NCBI RefSeq assembly: GCF_023078495.1
Contig: NZ_CP095742.1
Coordinates: forward strand, 2,728,001-2,792,000
From: Luteibacter aegosomatissinici
GTDB lineage: Bacteria; Pseudomonadota; Gammaproteobacteria; Xanthomonadales; Rhodanobacteraceae
DNA: 64,000 nucleotides
Reading direction: 5' to 3'
In this document: one piece after another, positions 25,946-34,413 of the stretch
Layout: every line of letters begins with the position of its first letter
Numbering within the stretch: the first letter of the stretch is position 1
The notes under the pieces: model-generated
The model's input: only the letters and a program-made list of their open reading frames with translations
Database searches by the model: none
What the model was told of the DNA's origin: nothing
Translations under genes and position numbers: made by a program

Positions 25946-26905
25946 TCAGCTCAGCGCCCTGATCTTCGACATGATGACAGTGTTGATTGCGCTGAACGCC
26001 GTGGGCAAGTTGTCGCCTATACCCGTTATGCGCTCCTTCCTCACATACTTATCCTCGTTCACTAGGTTGAATGACGACGAGTGCACATTCACAGTGTGGT
26101 CGAGATCTGACTCTGATTTGAATTTGATCCTGGCGAACTCGTAGTCGCTCGTATGCCCAGACGTGATTGTCTTCAAAAGGTTTAACGCTTTCTGCGTTGC
26201 CTTCTGAGGATTGGCCTTGATGATGACCGACGAACGGTCAATCGTGGCAGCTCCACTAGAGTCCCACTTTGCCCCTTTATTCTGGAGACTGTACAGCTCA
26301 ACCTCTTTAAGCTCGCCCTTTTGGAGATCTTGAATGAACTCCTTCGACGGATGCCCAGCTAGGTGGATCAATGGCCGAGCTGGGATACGCTTGAAGTGAC
26401 CAGCGGCGTCGCGAGTCGCTTCCGGATCCTCAATGGTGAACTTCTTCGAGTCCTTCGAGGCCTCGCGGAGCAACGTGCGTAATATAGTTGCTACACGAGT
26501 GGACCCCAATCCCGCCGCTGCTTCAACTAGGAAGGTACACGGCGCGTTATTGCTCTTGTCGCCAAATTTCCAAAGGATGTGCGCCGAATGCTCGAGCCCT
26601 TCGTCGCCATTCTTTAGCACTTGGCGCCGTTGTTTTTTAACCGGATCCGTTAGAGTCGGGTCAGCCGCATCGGGATCGACATAGTTAATGAGCATCTCGC
26701 ATCGATTGGCAAAAAGCTTGATGTCCTGAATATTCCACGCATGCCCCTTGGCGTTAGTGATCGTCGCTTGATTGGCGTTAACGAGTGCCCTGAGAGTGGC
26801 GGCAAGCGCGTAGTGCGGAAAGCCGGGCAATCCGTCTCCCAGCTTTCGCGTCCACGCCGACGACTTCGCGTCGTAGAAAAATACTGAGCGTTCGTCCTTG
26901 CGCAT
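25946..26905 (-). CDS. Unknown soluble protein, first gene of a two-gene unit
   Basis: 319 residues, lysine-rich, no signal peptide or membrane helix. It opens with FFYDAKSSAWTRKLGDGLPGF and ends with a long alpha/beta region (VIIKANPQKATQKALNLLKTI, FARIKFKSESDLDHTVNV). I recognise no family. Kiwa (KwaA four-helix plus KwaB) came to mind because of the sizes, but the gene order is opposite and I see no KwaB motif. Relatively AT-rich, as expected for transferred DNA. Confidence 0.75.
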   Translation of the reverse strand: MRKDERSVFFYDAKSSAWTRKLGDGLPGFPHYALAATLRALVNANQATITNAKGHAWNIQDIKLFANRCEMLINYVDPDAADPTLTDPVKKQRRQVLKNGDEGLEHSAHILWKFGDKSNNAPCTFLVEAAAGLGSTRVATILRTLLREASKDSKKFTIEDPEATRDAAGHFKRIPARPLIHLAGHPSKEFIQDLQKGELKEVELYSLQNKGAKWDSSGAATIDRSSVIIKANPQKATQKALNLLKTITSGHTSDYEFARIKFKSESDLDHTVNVHSSSFNLVNEDKYVRKERITGIGDNLPTAFSAINTVIMSKIRALS

Positions 26906-27298
26906 TTATATCCCCCGATTTAAAGCGAAAGGATCTCATGGTCTGCGATCGCCGCGCCACCGCCTAGACGATGCCCCGCCTTCGCAGAATCAGGCTTGAC
27001 TCTCGCCATTGCTAAACACCAACGCCTTGACCGTTTCCGCGCACCAACGAGGACCGTCTGCCAAGCGCGTCCCTCGACGACTCCGAATGCTCGGTCATTT
27101 TTTCGGACCTTTGTCTACCACCGCGCCGTCAAATCCTTTTCTCATAAGTGACTGATTTTACGAAAAGTGACTTCAGCTGGCGGAGAGAGTGGGGGACGGT
27201 TGTTCCGCACTACCCCAACGCCCCCGGGCCCCGCATCGGTGGGCCGGATTGTGGCCCGGAATCGTGAGGACGACGAGCCAAGTTGTCAACGCTCGGCA
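26906..27298. other. Intergenic region holding repeat copy 2
   Basis: No gene supported. It is the upstream region of the two-gene unit and the downstream region of the gene ending at 27299; the diverged repeat copy begins at 27178. Confidence 0.4.
27178..27290. repeat. Diverged repeat copy 2 with tRNA-Ser 3'-end-like block
   Basis: Starts with TGGCGGAGAGAGTGGG, identical to the edge block of the 32.3 kb copy, then follows the same layout loosely: CCCAACGCC, then a hairpin GGGCC/GGCCC where the other copies have CGGGA/TCCCG, then TTGTCAAC. The arm differs but a stem is kept. No terminator follows; a gene 3' end lies there instead. Confidence 0.5.
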
Positions 27299-28297
27299 TT
27301 ACCGTTCGTACGGCCTCCTCTTGCCAAGATGCACATCAACGTCCCTTTGGAAGTCCTCACCGTGCCGGCCGGTCAGAAGATAGGCAAAAAACTCGCGCAG
27401 GTCGCGGCGCATGAACATGTAGTCCTCATACATAAGTGGCGCGACGGGTACCGCGCCATGGCGGCTTTTTGGATGCAGGGTCATGATGCGTTGCTCATAC
27501 ATCTCCCCAAAATACCGCTCGTCTGCGCCGGGGGCCGGCAAACCGAACGGCTCATTGAAATGACGGTGGACCCATTGCGCGGCGTCCCTGGCGGAAGGGT
27601 TGACGATGCCGGACTGGACCAGGTGTTCTTGGACAGCCGAAAACGAGGCATCCAGGGCAACGTAGCAGGCGGTGGTCGCCTCTTCCCTGAACTCCGGATG
27701 GCGGGAAAGCATGTCCGCTTTCATCAAGGCATGCATGCCCCGATAGACGACGTAGTCGACCGGGTTCAATGCTTCAAAGAATTCCGGAAGCCGATGGATG
27801 GCGAATTCGGAATGGGTCCATAGGTCATATGGTCGCTCGGGAGGACGAAAATGCCGGCGCACACGCTCTATTGCCAGCTGCTCCCGGCACCGCCCCATTA
27901 CTAGGTCCCTGATTTCGGCAAGCACCGACGGGGAGTCGAGCTGAAGCCGCCGCGCATCGAGGAGGGGGCGAGACTCGATTTCCGGATAGAAGATTAGGCG
28001 GCTTCCGTTTCTGACCTCGCACAGCATCAGGGCAGAAACCAAACGCAGATGACCCGGCGACAAGCTCCTCAACTCGGTGAACGGCAGCTCTGGGTCGAAA
28101 ATATCCCAAGGAACTCCGCGAACAACCGAAAACACCACTTCATCGTCCGCATGGAAAAGACTATCGGGAAGGACGTAGGTCCCCCTCGGATACAGGCCAA
28201 GCTCGCGGAAAATGACAATTTCATAGACCGGTCGGCGCTGACGGTGTCGGGCATCTGCGGAGTCAAGCCAACCGAGCTTTGCGCGAGTCCTCGCCAT
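27299..28297 (-). CDS. Hypothetical protein with HEPN-like Rx4H motif
   Basis: 332 residues. ATG at 28297 has GGAGGGGG just upstream; the frame is open further back. The C-terminal third contains RIMTLHPKSRHG (Arg270, His275) in a helical context followed by YEDYMFMRRDLREFFAYLL, resembling Apea-like HEPN domains whose Rx4-6H pair cleaves RNA. The N-terminal two thirds resemble nothing I know. Possibly an RNA-targeting defence or toxin protein. Confidence 0.65.
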   Translation of the reverse strand: MARTRAKLGWLDSADARHRQRRPVYEIVIFRELGLYPRGTYVLPDSLFHADDEVVFSVVRGVPWDIFDPELPFTELRSLSPGHLRLVSALMLCEVRNGSRLIFYPEIESRPLLDARRLQLDSPSVLAEIRDLVMGRCREQLAIERVRRHFRPPERPYDLWTHSEFAIHRLPEFFEALNPVDYVVYRGMHALMKADMLSRHPEFREEATTACYVALDASFSAVQEHLVQSGIVNPSARDAAQWVHRHFNEPFGLPAPGADERYFGEMYEQRIMTLHPKSRHGAVPVAPLMYEDYMFMRRDLREFFAYLLTGRHGEDFQRDVDVHLGKRRPYER

Positions 28298-28456
28298 GCC
28301 CCCTCCATGTAGATTCCAAACTTCAAGTCGGCGTCGGGCAAACGGAAACCGGTTACCCGGCGGGAAACCATTGGTGGGATTCTCGACGCACGCGCGTGTA
28401 AAAGTACACCTACCGACGAAGAAGGCCGGCTCGCGCCGTCCTCCTCGTTCCACGTG

Positions 28457-28687
28457 TCACCCTTTGCTGGACCGGGGGTCATCGCTCCGCTGATACGTCC
28501 GCTCCTCTTGGAAGAGGCCGCACTCGTCGTGGATGCGGACGGATGCGTGTTTGTCGGCCATAAATTGCTTCATTTTTTGCATGATCTCGGCCTTGGTTTG
28601 AGCCGTCAGGGTGGCCCGCTGAGCACCATGTGCCCTGAGCTCCCAAATGCCACCTCTCTTGGTGATGGCATACCGTTTCAGAGTCAC
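28457..28687 (-). CDS. DUF2188 protein
   Basis: 76 residues. KRYAITKRGGIWELRAHGAQ, then a helix (TKAEIMQKMKQFMADK), VRIHDECGLFQEERTY and a final SSKG follow the DUF2188 pattern. GTG at 28687 has GGAGA 7 nt upstream; an ATG at 28702 lacks a ribosome-binding site. Function of the family is unknown. Confidence 0.65.
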   Translation of the reverse strand: MTLKRYAITKRGGIWELRAHGAQRATLTAQTKAEIMQKMKQFMADKHASVRIHDECGLFQEERTYQRSDDPRSSKG

Positions 28688-28938
28688 TGAATGTCTCTCC
28701 ATGAAATTGGATGACACCACGGCCGCCTCTGGTTGACGGTGTGCAGGAGGACGCTGCACGTGGACATGCGAAACCGTCCCAGACCAACCCCACATTACCG
28801 TGGTGCTGTTTGGGCACGCCGGCCGGCTGGTCTAGACACCAAGCGGCTTTTTACGCTCGTCCTCAACATATCCACGCTCGGCGGCGGGGTCAACACAAGA
28901 TATAGGGGATTTTTTCCAGCATCCTGCTTGGTTGGAAC

Positions 28939-29798
28939 CTAGAGGCGCAAGCCTTCCGGCAGAGCTATCCCCACAGGGATGGTTCCCGCCTCGACCTCGG
29001 CCACCGCCAGGTCCACGGTCAGCCAAAAGACCCGGGACGCCGTCGCATAGCTGGTCCAGGCAAGAAAGACGAGGACGAAAACAAGCCGGCCACGATCGCC
29101 CACCCGGCGGCAGCATTCCGGGTGGCCTGGGCCACACTGCTGCCCAACACCCAAGTCAGCACCCACCAGGTGAGACCACCCCAGAGCAGGCCAACGACAG
29201 CCTGTAACCGGGCATTCCGTGCGATTGCCAATGGCTGAAGAGCGGCAATGGCCGACTTGACCCCAACCAAGCCCTCCTCGGTGGGACAGCGGTCCCGGAC
29301 AAAGATGGCAAGGAGCAGGACGGCAGTCCGCTTGACCCCGTCCAGCGCACCGCCAGCCGGCAGGCGGAACACCATCGTTCCCATCGCCATCAGCGCCGCC
29401 GGCCACCATAGACCACCGGGCGAAGGGTGGCCGAGCGCACTGTCAAACAGGGCGATAGCGGAAAAAATCAGCCACCAGACGGGCACCATGAGGGCGGTCA
29501 GGACCAGCCGCTTGGTATTGAGACCAAGCCCGAGGAACAGAAACCCCGGCACATGCCAAACCGAGTCCATGACCACGAGGGCTTCAGAGGAGTGCACCTT
29601 CACCCGCTTGACCAGAAGGTGTTCGGCATACCTCAGCGTGTCGCTGGCCCGGTCGAAGACGGGGTCTAGGATGGAGGGGGCGGGCGTGACCGGCTCAGCT
29701 TTCACGGCTGGCCCAACTACACGCTGTGGCAGCGAGAGAGGATAGAAAAAGGGGCAGCAGAACCGCCGCTCCCTGGCGAAGTCTCGGATGCATGACAT
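28939..29798 (-). pseudogene. Membrane protein gene interrupted by a frameshift
   Basis: The upstream frame encodes a protein with membrane helices (FLFLGLGLNTKRLVLTALMV, TAVLLLAIFV, LWGGLTWWVLTWVLGSSVAQ) and runs to AGWAIVAGLF. The same style then continues in another frame (VLVFLAWTSYATASRVFWLT to GIALPEGLRL, stop at 28939). The switch lies near 29075 in a TTGTTTTCG stretch. Joined, it makes about 285 residues. It may be a broken gene, a sequencing error or a slippage site. The start is unclear. Confidence 0.6.
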
Positions 29799-29861
29799 TC
29801 CCCTGTAACCGCCTATATCCGGCGACGGGGGTCAGTTTACTCCGCCCCGGCAAACCGCTCG

Positions 29862-30038
29862 TTATTTGCTCCAATGACCGAGGACCCACTCCCAACGATG
29901 GGTTCCGTAGTCCCACCGCCAGTGGGCCCGGACCCACTTCGTCTTGCCGATGGGGCGGACGGTCTGAATGTTCTGGATGCGCTCCGGTGGCTTCGGAGGA
30001 CAGGGTGGACGTGGCGGCTGGGGACGGCGGATGGCCAT
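29862..30038 (-). CDS. 58-residue Trp-rich basic protein
   Basis: ATG at 30038 with AGGA 6 nt upstream. Pro-rich N-terminus (RRPQPPRPPCPPKPPER), then a C-terminal WVRAHWRWDYGTHRWEWVLG repeat reminiscent of YXWGXW-type short repeats. It begins 12 nt after the DUF3892 stop, so it is probably in one operon. Very short but strongly protein-like. Confidence 0.6.
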   Translation of the reverse strand: MAIRRPQPPRPPCPPKPPERIQNIQTVRPIGKTKWVRAHWRWDYGTHRWEWVLGHWSK

Positions 30039-30050
30039 TGGCTTCCTCTG

Positions 30051-30350
30051 TCACTCGATGACCGGCAGCGCCCCGCACTGGGGAAGCGCCAGCAGGTTGT
30101 CGTTCCAGTACCCATCTGCATGGGTTTGCAGGTAGGGGGCCTTTCCGGTGTCGTGCCGGACGCCAATCAGCGCCCTCTTTCCGGTGCTTGGGTCGATGAC
30201 CACATACGCCTCATTGCCACCATTAATCCGGCGGATAACGGCCTCGCGGGTCATCCTCCAGCTCCCCTGCGAATTGCCCACATGGGTAATGTGCTCGTAT
30301 CGACTTTCCGGGTGTGGCCTGATGATACAGGTCACCTGATATTCGGTCAT
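30051..30350 (-). CDS. DUF3892 protein
   Basis: 99 residues; YQVTCIIRPHPESRYEHITH, the helix TREAVIRRINGG and the ending ADGYWNDNLLALPQC match DUF3892. ATG at 30350 has GGGGAG 6 nt upstream. Small stand-alone proteins of this family have no assigned activity. Followed by the 58-residue Trp-rich gene. Confidence 0.75.
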   Translation of the reverse strand: MTEYQVTCIIRPHPESRYEHITHVGNSQGSWRMTREAVIRRINGGNEAYVVIDPSTGKRALIGVRHDTGKAPYLQTHADGYWNDNLLALPQCGALPVIE

Positions 30351-30683
30351 GTCGTACTCCCCTGTCGAATTTGCGCTCGCCATCCGGCAATCCTCGGGGC
30401 GGCCTTCGCCGCATGGGGCGCCGGTCAGACGGCGGGAAGAGGATGGGCCTGAGAAGGACCGTTTGTCTGTCAGCTCTCACCTACGCCGAATTATATAGAG
30501 GCCGTCATCAAGGCCTCCGTCGTCAACCGCGAGGCGGTTTCCGGGGGTGGCCCCCGCTGCGCCGGCCAGGCGCCTTATGGTTGGATTTCCCGACATGTCA
30601 GACAGCGCCACCCAGCAGCGTTATCCTCTACGGGCAAGGCACGGTTCGTGCCCTGTCACTCAGAGGGAATCAAGGAGAGCGTG
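30351..30683. other. Divergent intergenic region, no supported gene
   Basis: Lies between the start of the DUF3892 gene (minus) and the start of the GNAT-ASCH gene (plus), so it should hold both promoters. It contains GGCCGTCATCAAGG/CCTCCGTCGTC-type repetitive text and an imperfect hairpin (ACCGCGAGGCGGTTT at about 30525-30540). No clear promoter boxes. Confidence 0.3.
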
Positions 30684-31760
30684 GTGACCGATACAGATGG
30701 CGTGTTGTCTTTAAGGAAGTTTAGCGATGTGAAGCTTTCGGACCCGTTCTTCGATTCACTGAAGGCGGACTATCCAGGTTTTGAAAACTGGTTCGAAAAG
30801 AAAAAGGACGACAAAGCCTTTGTCTCACTTGATGAGGCTGGGAACCTACAAGGGTTCCTCTATACCAAGCAGGAAACAGAGGAACTCACCGATATCACCC
30901 CCAGCCTCCCAGCGCTCCATCGCCTGAAGATTGGCACATTCAAGGTCAACGCTCACGGCACAAAACTCGGCGAGCGCTTCATAAAGAAGATTTTTGACAT
31001 TGCTGTCGCCTGCAACGTCTCCGAGGTATACGTCACGGTCTTTCCGAAGCATGAAGGGCTTTTATCGCTTCTTTCTAGATATGGCTTCGAGAAGGTGGGC
31101 GAAAAGATGGTCAATCGGATGGCCGAGGATGTCATGTCCCGCAGCATGACCGCTTTGGGACCCACCGCCCGCCAGTCCTACCCCTTAATCCGGATAGCAC
31201 CCACAACAAAGCACGTCCTCCTGTCCATTTATCCGGAGTACCACAGTCGGCTCTTTCCAGACTCGCTGCTGAAAACCGAAGACGCGTCGGTTATGGTCAC
31301 TGACACATCGGCCACCAACAGCATACACAAGGTCTATCTGTGCAAAATTCCCGGCGTCGAGGACCTGAAGCCGGGCGATATCGTGCTCATCTATAGGACG
31401 AAGGAGGGGACCATCCCTGCCGAGTACAGTGCGGTAGCAACCAGTGCCTGTGTCGTCGAGGAATTCAGGTGGTTGAACTCGTTTCCCACCCTGCAAAGCT
31501 TCCTGGAATATGCCCTTCCCTACAGCGTGTTCACCAAGGAAGAGCTGACAAAGTTCTACACGGACAAGCAATACAACCGCGTCATTCGATTCAGCTACAA
31601 CATCGCGCTCCCCAAGCGAATCATCCGGAAACGCCTCATTGAAGAGGTCGGATTTGACAGGGAGGCGCGCTGGACGTCTTTTCCAATTACGGAACAACAG
31701 ATCAAACATGTATTGAAGCTTGGAGGTGCAAGTGCAGGTCTTATTGTCGATACACCCTGA
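30684..31760 (+). CDS. GNAT acetyltransferase-like protein fused to an ASCH-like domain
   Basis: 358 residues. The first half has a GNAT-like core (GFLYTKQE, LKIGTFKVNAHGTKLGERFIKKIFDIA, VTVFPKHEGLLSLLSRYGFEKVG). The second half begins KHVLLSIYPEYHSRLFPDSL, like the ASCH opening, then LKPGDIVLIYRT. GTG at 30684 is preceded by AAGGAG. Its end overlaps the next gene, which encodes a separate ASCH protein, by 29 nt. A GNAT enzyme plus RNA-binding-type ASCH domain suggests RNA modification or a toxin-antitoxin-like unit. Confidence 0.75.
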   Translation: MTDTDGVLSLRKFSDVKLSDPFFDSLKADYPGFENWFEKKKDDKAFVSLDEAGNLQGFLYTKQETEELTDITPSLPALHRLKIGTFKVNAHGTKLGERFIKKIFDIAVACNVSEVYVTVFPKHEGLLSLLSRYGFEKVGEKMVNRMAEDVMSRSMTALGPTARQSYPLIRIAPTTKHVLLSIYPEYHSRLFPDSLLKTEDASVMVTDTSATNSIHKVYLCKIPGVEDLKPGDIVLIYRTKEGTIPAEYSAVATSACVVEEFRWLNSFPTLQSFLEYALPYSVFTKEELTKFYTDKQYNRVIRFSYNIALPKRIIRKRLIEEVGFDREARWTSFPITEQQIKHVLKLGGASAGLIVDTP

Positions 31761-32127
31761 GCATGCCGACAAAATCTTGTCTGGCCATAAGCGTTATGAG
31801 TTTCGAAAGAATTTTTTCAAGAATCCGGCCGTGACCAAGGTTCTCATCTACGCGACCATGCCGGTAGGAAAGGTCATTGGCGATTTTGAAATTGGTGAGG
31901 TGATAGATGGAAGTCCCAGCACTGTTTGGGAGACGACCAAGAATCACGCCGGAATCTCCCGGAAATTCTTCAGGTTGTACTTCAGCGGCAGGCAAAGGGC
32001 TATTGCGATTGGAGTGAGGAATCCCCGCCGCTTCGACCTCCCGCGCGCGCTCGATGAGGTCGAGGATGGAATGGTCGCGCCTCAGTCTTTCAGGTACGTC
32101 GACCCAGAGGTATCGGCGCACTGGTAA
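31732..32127 (+). CDS. ASCH-domain protein
   Basis: 131 residues; VLLSIHPEHADKILSGHKRYEFRK then VLIYATMPVGKVIGDFEIGEV is the ASCH signature, a PUA-like fold that binds RNA or modified nucleosides. GTG at 31732 has GGAGG 5 nt upstream. Overlap with the GNAT-ASCH gene implies translational coupling and a joint function. Its opening closely resembles the ASCH-like half of the partner, suggesting duplication. Confidence 0.8.
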   Translation: MQVLLSIHPEHADKILSGHKRYEFRKNFFKNPAVTKVLIYATMPVGKVIGDFEIGEVIDGSPSTVWETTKNHAGISRKFFRLYFSGRQRAIAIGVRNPRRFDLPRALDEVEDGMVAPQSFRYVDPEVSAHW

Positions 32128-32300
32128 TCCCTGGCGGTTTCGCTGTCGGGCGCAAGGCGCCCGCAGCGTTTAACTTCATCCCACATCCACTCCTCCCACG
32201 CCGACGTGTCCGATGCCGGCGCCAGCAGCCGGACCACCATGCGATGGCCGTGTTTGGTGGCCCGCCAAAGGGCCTCACTGTTCCGGGCATTGGGGTCACT

Positions 32301-32595
32301 TGGCGGAGAGAGTGGGATCCGCCTGATGCACTCTCCGCCAACGCCTACGGGCATTTCGGGGTGTACCGGGAAGTGTCCCGCGATCCTATCTTTTGGGTTA
32401 TATCTGTCAACCCGTAAAATCATTTCATCCAGCCCCCTTGACGTTCTCCCCATCCAGAGTAGGGTCAAGGCAGACGCGGCATGTGTAACCACGCTTCCAG
32501 CCCACCGTGGCAGAGCATGGTGACGTTGACGGCCATCCTTCCGGACAACGTCTGTCGCGCCGATGAAGCCGCCCTTCGGGGCGGCTTTTTTGTTG
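32301..32595. repeat. Repeat copy 3 with tRNA-Ser 3'-end-like block (possible att site)
   Basis: Begins TGGCGGAGAGAGTGGGATCC and matches 89-385 over its length, with a shared hairpin (CGGGA/TCCCG, loop AGTG here, TGTG in copy 1) and shared terminator position. The left flank is unrelated to that of copy 1. The rest of the 32128-32995 interval has no supported gene; a 197-residue open frame on the minus strand spans the repeat but substitutions between copies are not codon-like. Confidence 0.6.
32566..32591 (+). terminator. Strong rho-independent terminator with TTCG tetraloop
   Basis: AAGCCGCCC-TTCG-GGGCGGCTT forms a 9-bp stem with a stabilising UUCG loop, followed by six T. It is the right end of repeat copy 3 and lies 440 bp downstream of the ASCH gene on the same strand. 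Confidence 0.8.
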
Positions 32596-32995
32596 TTGGT
32601 CCACATCCGTTCGGCACGCAGAGCGGCTGTGTGAAACGACGACGAGCAACAGGCACCGACCCAAGCGCCGCTCACAGACCCGGCACGTCCTTCTCATGAG
32701 GTTCAAAAGCGCACCCGGCATCGCCGGAAAACACGAACCCAGAGTCACAACCGCTGACGCAGCGGCCCCCTTCCCGAAATCAGGCATCTCGACCGTCCGA
32801 AGACATCCGCCAGCCGGGCCGCCAAGAATGCGTGAGGCTCCAAGGTGGGCGTCGTGAACCTGGGCTGTGGTTTTCATCGTGAAGGCGTGGGTAGTCATAC
32901 TTAGACCTTCCGGTGTAGGCGACTTCCTACAGACATGGCCGCACGTGTTCGGCAGGATGCATAAGCGCCACCCAACCAAAGCCATCGGGGGAATC

Positions 32996-33238
32996 ATGGG
33001 AAACAACGAGAAGACCAGCAAGCCTGTCGCCACGAAGGCATCGAACGTGCTCAGCAATCCCGCTTCGAGCAAGGCAGCGAAGACAGTTGCCGCCAGCGCC
33101 CTTGCCCAGGCGGGAACCTCGAAGGCAACGTCGGCAAAGGTCGCCACCGTCGCGGCCAAGGCGCTCGACGACGGGCGGAGCAGCAAGACGACCAAAACGC
33201 TGGCCGGCAGCGTGCTGACTCAGAAAAAAGGGAAGTAA
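32996..33238 (+). CDS. Ala/Lys/Ser-rich small protein with internal repeats
   Basis: 80 residues with repeated units (KPVATKASNVLSNPASSKAA, KTVAASALAQ, SSKTTKTLAGSVLTQ) of about 30 residues. ATG at 32996 is preceded by GGGGGAATC. Similar short proteins of unknown function occur widely in proteobacteria. No partner gene is evident. Confidence 0.75.
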   Translation: MGNNEKTSKPVATKASNVLSNPASSKAAKTVAASALAQAGTSKATSAKVATVAAKALDDGRSSKTTKTLAGSVLTQKKGK

Positions 33239-33331
33239 GAACTCCAGCTGTGTTGCATGCGTGGTCGCCGAGGAAATGGTCATCCGTGACCATGCATGCA
33301 ATTGGCCGGCGCGTGAATCCGCGCTACCGCC

Positions 33332-34165
33332 CTACACCAGCCCGAGTTCTTCCAGGCGAATGGCCATCGTGGTCAACGAGACCCGGAATATGGCGGCCAG
33401 GGACGGAAAGTGGCGCGTGTCGTACTGCTCAAGGCCGGCGAGGTGTCGCGAAAGCGAGCGGTCCGTCGGGAAGCGCTCGTCGGCGATGTCGAGGTTTTTC
33501 TGGCGAAGTGCAAATGCCGTTTCGTCGTTGAGAACGAACGGTGCGGTGCCAACGCGGTCCTCGAACCGTTCTCGGACCAGACGCTCGGGCATGAGGAAGT
33601 GGACGGCAAAGCGGTCCGCCTCAAACTCCGTAGGGCTGGTGGACGCGCCCGAACGATCGCGCGAGCGGTCGCGGTGGATGCCGCCGCCTTCGGGGTGGAG
33701 GACAGCGTGACCCAGTTCGTGAGCCAGGGTGAACGCCATCGACGGACCGGGGAACTGGCGTGAGAGGCGGATAACGCGCTCCCCCCGGTCGATGAGCCCG
33801 GCCACCTCCTGCTGACCCTTCTGGGCCTGCCGGAAACCAAGACCATCGGACATCTCCAGGCTGTAGCCGATGAGCTCGACGGCCTTTTCCGCATCAATGA
33901 CTTCGATAGGGTCCGTCGGTGGCGTCCGCCAGAACTCAGCACGTCGGGTCCAGAGGTCGATGTGGAGTTTTCGTACGGCCGCCTTGATGGCCTCTTCCGT
34001 GTGCCGACGGCCTTGCCGGGCCTGCTGGGGCTGTTTCGCGAGGGCTGCGTGTTGGGGTTGCCCGGCCGCCTCCTCGATGTCCTCAATAAAGGCGTACGGG
34101 TCCTGGAGGTTGTGGCGAAGGGCGGAAATCTTGCGGAGTCGTGTATCAGTCACTGGAATCACCAT
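33332..34165 (-). CDS. ImmA/IrrE-family metallo-endopeptidase
   Basis: 277 residues. TLAHELGHAVLHPEG holds the zinc HExxH motif (His149, Glu150, His153), with FEADRFAVHFLMP downstream giving the third ligand region. IrrE/ImmA proteases cleave XRE-type repressors in phages and mobile elements. The usual adjacent XRE repressor is missing; the nearest one in the window is at 41652. It may be an orphan of a mobile element. Confidence 0.85.
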   Translation of the reverse strand: MVIPVTDTRLRKISALRHNLQDPYAFIEDIEEAAGQPQHAALAKQPQQARQGRRHTEEAIKAAVRKLHIDLWTRRAEFWRTPPTDPIEVIDAEKAVELIGYSLEMSDGLGFRQAQKGQQEVAGLIDRGERVIRLSRQFPGPSMAFTLAHELGHAVLHPEGGGIHRDRSRDRSGASTSPTEFEADRFAVHFLMPERLVRERFEDRVGTAPFVLNDETAFALRQKNLDIADERFPTDRSLSRHLAGLEQYDTRHFPSLAAIFRVSLTTMAIRLEELGLV

Positions 34166-34413
34166 TGTGGTTCTGGGACGGAGGCGAGCAAAGCCGCCCC
34201 GGCTAAAACAACGTGGTCCAACGAAACTGCAACAGCATTTCCCCTTCCCCTGGGAACGGCTTCATCATAAGCCCACCGGACTGCCCACGCTGCCTTGTGT
34301 AGACGCCCCGGATGCGCTATAGAGGTCGACCGTCATTCCAACTGTGATTCATCCGGTTACCGGACGAGCAGCACGACGCTACGATGGGTGTCTGTCCTGC
34401 GGCTTGCCTTCTC

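Noticed and set aside
25372-26905. Kiwa system (KwaA/KwaB)
   Set aside because: Sizes are suggestive, but the gene order is reversed and no KwaB-type sequence was recognised.
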